Shown: positions 13,001 to 20,668 of the stretch, piece after piece
Numbering within the stretch: position 1 is the stretch's first letter
Layout of the letters: the number at the start of each line of letters is the position of its first letter
Source: Siphlonurus alternatus
Lineage: Eukaryota; Arthropoda; Insecta; Ephemeroptera; Siphlonuridae
Direction: 5' to 3'
DNA length: 64,000 bases
Assembly: GCA_949825025.1 (NCBI GenBank)
Contig: OX463782.1
Span: 35,869,351 to 35,933,350, forward strand
Made by a program: the position numbers and the translations under genes
The notes under the pieces: model-generated
What the model saw: the letters and a program-made list of their open reading frames with translations, nothing else
The model's database searches: none
What the model was told of the DNA's origin: nothing

Positions 13001-16000
13001 AAGCTGGTAAGAACAGGAAGTTCAACATAGCAGGAATAAAAATGACGTCTCAACATACTGGTAAGAAAATTGACTCACTTTCACCACTGTTTTTACATGA
13101 ATATTTCACATTTACTGATAAGATCTGAAAAGTTTGGGAACACAATAAATTAAAGTAACCGCATCGGTTATAAAAGTGCGTTGAGAATGTTCCAGTATGC
13201 CCCCTGCAATTTGCTGGCAGATTTGCCCCTAGACTCCCACTCTGCTTGCTTCTGTGAGAGCCGTAGATTCACTTTAAAAAGTATTTTACTCATATTTAAA
13301 TTAATGATAAAATATTTAATATTGATGAATCACTTAATTATCACCAAGTAAAAGCTTATTAACACCAAAATGTCAAACATTTATTAATTGTTTGTTATCA
13401 ACACAAAACCTTAGCATGGATTGCTTGAATTAATTGAATGATTATAAAAAAAAAAAAAAAATTAAGGCTGAATCACAGACCCTTTGTAATAATGTAAAAG
13501 CAAGAAAACACCCTTTAAATTTTATTGAAACAGCTTATGTTGTTTGCATGTAATTATTGTAGACCTTTTGGCAATTTTAAGTAATTTAAAATAATAAAAA
13601 TGATAAACAAAATTATCATCTTTTTTTGCTTTTTATTGCTTTTTTTGTTGTTGTTTTAATAAAATATTAAAATATAAAATAAATTTTAATATTAAATTGC
13701 TTTTTTTTTATTTTTTTGCTACTTTTTGTGTTTTGGTCCCATCACACTTAAGCTGTGTTCAATAGCTGAGTGCCTCCCCCCTCGCAAGGCCCCCCGTCTG
13801 CATGAGTTTTGTTTGGTTTTGCGGTGACATCGGCTTCTGTAACGTGGCTCCCTAGCTACGCGTATCACGGTTCCAGACGTTGGGCCTGCCTCAGTCATGG
13901 TGGGAAACATCGTCCAGGGGAACAGACTCGCCGCGGCCCAGGGGAGGGACATGGGCGTGCTGGACGAGGAGTCGGACTCTGCTAGGAAGGTGAGTGGAGT
14001 ACGTCTATCAACATCACTACTTTATTTTATTATATTTTGTTCATGAATACTGATATAATTCTGACTCAAAGGCGCAGTTGGGTTCAGTTAGATTTTACAT
14101 ACATAACATGACGCCATATCCCTTTACGGGGTAAGCCAGCAGCATTATTACCTCGTCCGTCTACAAATTGTCCTCCAAAGCACTCGATTCTTGCATACTC
14201 CACTTGCTTCCGAAATACTCATAACACTCTTTTGCCTTCTACACTCTCTATTACACCGCATACTTTTAACACTTCTGTTCTTCAAACATTCAAACATCTT
14301 GGATAAAATAGGACTCCAAACTTCTTATGTTATTTCAAATTGGTACAATTTTAAATTCCATTTAAAAGCAGCCACAAGAGGATTATTAACTAGGCTGACA
14401 AATAATATTGGAAATAGATATAATATTGAACTGGGAAGCTAACTGCACCCAACTGTGCCTTTGTGAGTCAGGGTTAAGGAATTTTTTTGAAGCAAATTTA
14501 ACTTGGTTAATAAAAATAGTTATATCGTCAGAATGTAAGTGTCTTAGGCACCGAAGATTTGATGCAAATGTAAGCTTTTTGTACATAAAACATAAGGTCT
14601 GTAATAGACAACTTTCATGAAATTTTTTATTGTGACCTCGAGTTATGTATTGACAACTTTTTTCAGATTTTTTTGAACCTTCTAACATCCTCAAAATCGA
14701 GGGGAAGTAAGCAGTGACGTCATAGTCATGCAACGTCTTTGCTAGCGTGTTATTATTTGGATGACTGTGGCGTCACAACATTTTGCAACACGATTTTGAG
14801 AGGTTTAGAAGGCTCAAAAAATCTAAAAAATAATTGACAATACATAACTCAATGTTCTCCGTATGCAATAACAAAAAATCGTGAAGATTATCCATTACAA
14901 AAAGAAATAAAAACTGTTTGTCACATTGTGAGGTGACAATATTCATTCCTTGCCTATGTGAAGGAAATTGAGTGAAGATTGTACACTCCATTCAAAAAAT
15001 GAGCAGTTCTCTCTTGCTAAAACAATATGTTGATGCTACAGATAAAAAAATAAAGATGTTTAGATTTATAGATGCATATAGATTGGTGCAGATTTGTAAT
15101 TTTTGGGGATACAAGAAGGTCACCCAGTCTAGCAATTTTTATTTAATGGCTAGTGACTGAATGCTAAAAGCCAATATATTTAAAAATCATTCAATGTTAC
15201 TCTAACCGGGAATGAAAGGGCATCCACCTTGGTTGCACTCGAAGATTTGAAGGACATTTCAATGTCACCCCCTGTAACTGACTGTGAGTGTCGTGTCACA
15301 GTACATCTAGGAGATTGTGTCACTGTGATGGTCCCCCTGTAACTGAGTGTTGTGTCACAGTACCAGTTCATCTCGGAGATCCTGCGATGGCGCGCCACCA
15401 CGACGCCTGACCACGTCATCTTCACGCTACTCAACTCAAAGGGAGCCGTCGCGACATCACAGTCGTGCTCGCAGCTGCACAAGCGCGCAGAGAGGGTGGG
15501 CGTGCTGCTGATAGAGAAGGGGCGAATCAACACCGGAGACCACGTGGCCCTCATCTACCCCCCAGGACTTGACCTCATCTCAGCCTTCTACGGCTGTCTC
15601 TATGTCGGTGAGTGGCGCAGCAAGAAGAAGTTAAATGAGTTTAATTACCCTGTTAACTTGCTAGGAAGGCAAATGAATCAGTTTAATTAAAAATCAGCTT
15701 TTTTATCTTTCTCTTCTTTTCTTATATCAACTTTTAAGAATTTTAACTTACTTCATATTCTAGTAAGTCAAGAGGCAGGTTTCTTTCTCTTATGTCTCAT
15801 ATTGCCAGGCAAAGAGTCAAATTCTGCAGATAATGTATCTTATTTTAATTGTTTGTAGATCTATAACTAATTTTCTTATCTCATATTGTTAATAACGACC
15901 TGCAGTCGTTATTAACATGTAAAGTCTTCCCAAATAATTCTCGTGGGTATCAAAGTAGCTTGTATAGATTTAGTTTAATAGTAAAACACACAGCTGGTAC

Positions 16001-16548
16001 ACTTGGTTTGACTGTTGGAGACAGGAAATCTGACGTTGTGATCCGCAGGTGCCGTTCCGGTGACGATCCGGCCCCCTCACCCCCAGAATCTTCAGACGAC
16101 GCTGCCGACGGTGCGCATGATCGTCGATGTGAGCAAGTCGGTGCTCGTCTTGTCCAACCAGAACGTCATCAAGCTGCTCAAGTCAAAGGTGAGTGTCGAC
16201 TGAGAGAGACTTCATCCGTTCAACTTGGTTTTTATCGTTGATACTCGGGAGTACTTCAGTTAGTGTTCACTGAGGCTGATCTTTCCAAATTTAAGTGTCT
16301 CATTGACTGAAGACGTTACAAACATGATGTGTTTAAATGCTGCTTGATGTTGATACAATAAGTTTTCTTAGGACCATAGGTTGTAGTTGTGTTAATTAGA
16401 TTAAGAAATGTGTTGAGTTTAACAATAAAATGCTGGAAATGAAAATTGCCATGTGTGTATTTTAGTCAAAATGTATGAGAAAGTTCACTGACTCATGACT
16501 TTTAATTGCCGACAGTTTCATTAAATATACCGTAATTACAAATTTGGA

Positions 16549-16581
<33 letters not shown>

Positions 16582-19500
16582 TTGCTGTTTTTTGGACAAG
16601 GCAAATTTTTCTGTCTGAATTTCATAACTGAATTTCGTTGAATGTTACCAATATTTAGTCAAAATATGGACATACAATTGAAATGGTGACAGTTCTAAAG
16701 CTAAGCATGAATAGACAGTGTTTTTGTAACAACTTGCACTGTCGCTATGATTCAAAGTTGATGCACTCCCCAATTAAGTATGATAGTAATTAACACCATA
16801 CAGACATATCGTCGCCTCAGAATGCAAGTCGCGTAAGTACAAAAAAATTTGATGGGACTTTGAGCTTTAAGTTATATTGAAATAAGGTTCAAAGTTGCAT
16901 CAAATTTTTTTGTACTTACGCGACTTGCATTCTGAGGCGACGAGATATTAAACATCTAGTTTTGCTTATTTTGTAGTAAAATGTACCATTAATAATTAAT
17001 ACCGTATTTATCATTCAAATGAAAATCAGTGGTGTTCTATCAAAAACAAAGAACTCATCACAAAACCTACTGTGTATGCCGAAAAATTCCATGAGTTAGT
17101 TGGTTGTCCTGACATCTGACGTTTCTTCGTAGGAGGCCAGCAACGTGGTGGACATCAAGTCGTGGCCCATGACGCTCGACTCAGACGACATGCCCAAGAA
17201 GAAGTTGCCTGCAGTGTACCGTGCTCCCACCGCGGAGATGCTGGCCTATCTGGACTTCAGCGTCTCCACCACCGGCATGCTGGCCGGCATCAAGATGTCT
17301 CACGCCGCGGTCACCTCCCTGTGCCGCTCAATGAAGCTGGCCTGCGAGCTGTACCCATCGCGACACATCGCACTCTGTCTGGACCCCTACTGTGGACTCG
17401 GCTTCGCTCTCTGGTGCCTCAGCAGGTGAGCTGGTTTTTAGTGGTGACTGAAAATGTGAAAATTATCATTGAGAGGAGTATCTTGAATGGAGGGGTGAAA
17501 GATTGTTCTAAAATAGTTGCTCATATCGTCACCCTAGAATACAATCAATGTCGTAAATGCCACTAATTTTTGTTGCAATCATAAACCTTGTACAAAATTG
17601 TATCAAAACCTTGTGGTTGATATGACACAAAAATATAATTTCAACCCTTGCATGGTATTAACAAGAGATGGTGTTTGCTGTTAGATGAAATAACTGAGGT
17701 GAATTTTAAAGATCCAAAAAAAAAAAATCTTATTCTTTTTCTGTGCTCAATTAAAATTTTAATGTGTACAAAAAATTACTTAGCAAACTGTTTAAAGGTA
17801 ATTGGTAAGTGATGGGCACTTAGGCAGTATTATCATAATATTTAAAGATGAAGATGAACAACAATTTTTGTAGTTGCAAAATATTAAAATATCAACCTCA
17901 AAAATTTTTATTACAGAATTTTTTTAGAGACCAGGAAATATTACTAAAAGGTTATTCAAAGATCAGGTTTGAACCCCCACTCGTCTTTATTAAAAAAAAA
18001 TGACACCTCTCTCTGTACTTTCAATTAAAAAAAAAAAAAAAAAAAAACTTCCCAGGCTGTAAAAAATTGGAAAAACTCAGTAGCATAACTTTGCACCCTC
18101 TATCCATTTTTTCAATAAACAATTTGAAGTTGGTACTCCATTGCGTGTTTTTTTTTTTACTTTGTTAGTTTATTTTAATATACCAATGAAAAGTTGAGCA
18201 TTGTGTCTCTACTCTGGCTTTGTGTTGCAGCATATACTCTGGTCACCACTCCATCCTGATTCCTCCCTCGGAGGTTGAGCTCAACCCAGCTCTGTGGCTG
18301 ACTGCGGTGAGTCAGTACCGGGTTCGCGACACATTCTGCTCGTACGGCGTGATGGAGTTGTGCACCAAGGGGCTCGGCTCGTCCGTCAACTTGTTGAAAC
18401 AACGAGGGGTCAGCCTGGCGTGTGTGCGTACGTGCGTGGTGGTAGCCGAGGAGAGACCGAGAATCACACTCTCCACCTCCTTCTCGAAGCTATTCTCTGC
18501 CCTGGGACTGAGTCCTCGAGCCGTCTCAACCTCCTTCGGGTGTCGAGTCAACGTCGCTATCTGTCTGCAGGTACGTCACTGTCGCGTTTAGTGTGGGTTT
18601 GAAAGTCTTTGGAAGAGTTGCTGACTCATTTTTATTAACAACTGAAGACAAAAACCAAATTGAATGGTGGAGTGTTCAAAAAGAAAAGCAATAAAGCGAT
18701 ATATTTTTAAGCATGTAATATTTTTACTAATTATTACTACCTTTAGATCGAGAAGACAGTATGAAACATTGTATGAATTAGTTTGATATTTTGCATAGCG
18801 TCATGAAGACTGGAATTCAAAATCCAATGAGAATATTTTTTCATTTGCAGTACTGTGTTTCATTTTTCCTACAGTCAAAAATGTCAAAATTTATTATTGT
18901 TAGTTTAATAAGACAGCTCATGTGACAATATTATTAGCCAGGAAGTGGTGGTCACACAATATAAAAATTAGTAGTGAGGAAAAAGAGGCAACGTGCAGAT
19001 TCACCACATTCACCCTATAAAAACATTTCTCCAAACACAATTTCAACACTTGAAAGTAACAAAACAAATAATAAAAAAATACAGAAAATATCCATAAAAA
19101 CACAAATTATCAAACGGTGATATATGCTATACATTCAGAGAGGCCATAGGAAAAGGTAGCCAAAATATGGGGTTTAATGTAATAAAATAAGGTCTACTTA
19201 CTGTAAAACTTGATGTCACGGAAGCTTATTACAAAGACACATCAGAAACAGACATGTTGACACACATCATTTCTGAGGACCGTTTTCTTGCAGGGAGCCT
19301 CCAGTCCTGAACCCTCGACGGTGTACGTTGACCTGCGTGCCCTGCGCAACGACCGTGTGTCGCTGGTGGAGCGCGGCAGTCCGCACTCCCTCTGTCTGAT
19401 GGAGTCTGGCAAGTTGCTGCCGGGGGTGAAGGTGATCATCGCAGACCCCGAGACCAAGGGGCAGTGTGGGGACTCTCACCTGGGAGAGGTGAGTACCGAG

Positions 19501-19967
19501 AGAGGTGTCTTGTCATATGGTGGTAGTGGGCTATCACAAAAATATACAGACAGGTTTCTCACTAACCGTGGTTACTGCCATTTATTTAGGCTGGCACTAA
19601 ATATCATTAGTGACAAGCATGTTTGTATATCTTCCTTCATGAATGGATATTGCCCTTAAAAAATATTTACATTGCAAAAATGAATGGAGGGCACCAAATT
19701 ATATTACTCTGAATTTGTTCAGATTTTTCTGAGACCCGGAACTTAATTATTTTTTTTATTATTATTGTTATTAATATTAAAGTGTGACCACAGACCCTGA
19801 AGGCATTTGGTCCTTAAGAAAAGGGTAATGCCTTATCTTATAGCGAAAAGGGTAATGCCTTATCTTATAGCCTCCAAGGGGTGTGACCGTAATTTTAATA
19901 ATTGTTTTAAAAATGTTTAAAATCTGAGCATGTTAACAAAATTTGGTACTCTCTCTTCATTTCTGCA

Positions 19968-20005
<38 letters not shown>

Positions 20006-20611
20006 ACTGTCATTTAATGTAAAAAATATTGTTTCTGGAAGGAGGATAAGGCATACATGACCAATAAAGTGTCACTAAACTATTTACCCCCTCTCCTCTC
20101 ATCCCTGTATTGGCACCCTAATGACAAGCGTGTCGTTTTTTCAGATCTGGGTGCAGTCTCCCCACAACGCCAGCGGCTACTTCACCATCTACGGAGACGA
20201 GAGTGACTACGCAGACCACTTCAGCGCTCGTCTCGTCACAGGAAACACTGGGGAGGTGTACGCTCGAACCGGCTACCTGGGCTTCCTCAGGCGCACCGAG
20301 AGTGTCCCCGCCACGGTGGAGCCCCTGGAGGAAGGGGCGGAGCTTCTGCCCGGCCAGGTCCCGCCTCCCGCTCAGCCCCCAGGCCTCGGCAACGAGCCTG
20401 CCGGTGAGAATGAGCAGCCCGGTGGTACGTAGACTAGCAGACAGAGGGCAGCAGGTGGCGGAGTCTTCTTCTTAACTTTCCCCCGACAGTCGCGATGGAT
20501 CAAACATCTGAGGTTGTCGTCCTCTGCAGGTCTAACATGAAGTAGATTCACCGCTCGGTCTAGTCAGGATCTACTTCAATCTTCAAGGAAGTCTTCCAAT
20601 ACCAGATCTAC

Positions 20612-20668
<57 letters not shown>

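Noticed and set aside
15960..16241. 93-residue + frame across DIP2 exon 14
   Set aside because: Out of phase with both neighbours; the DIP2 frame gives conserved sequence.
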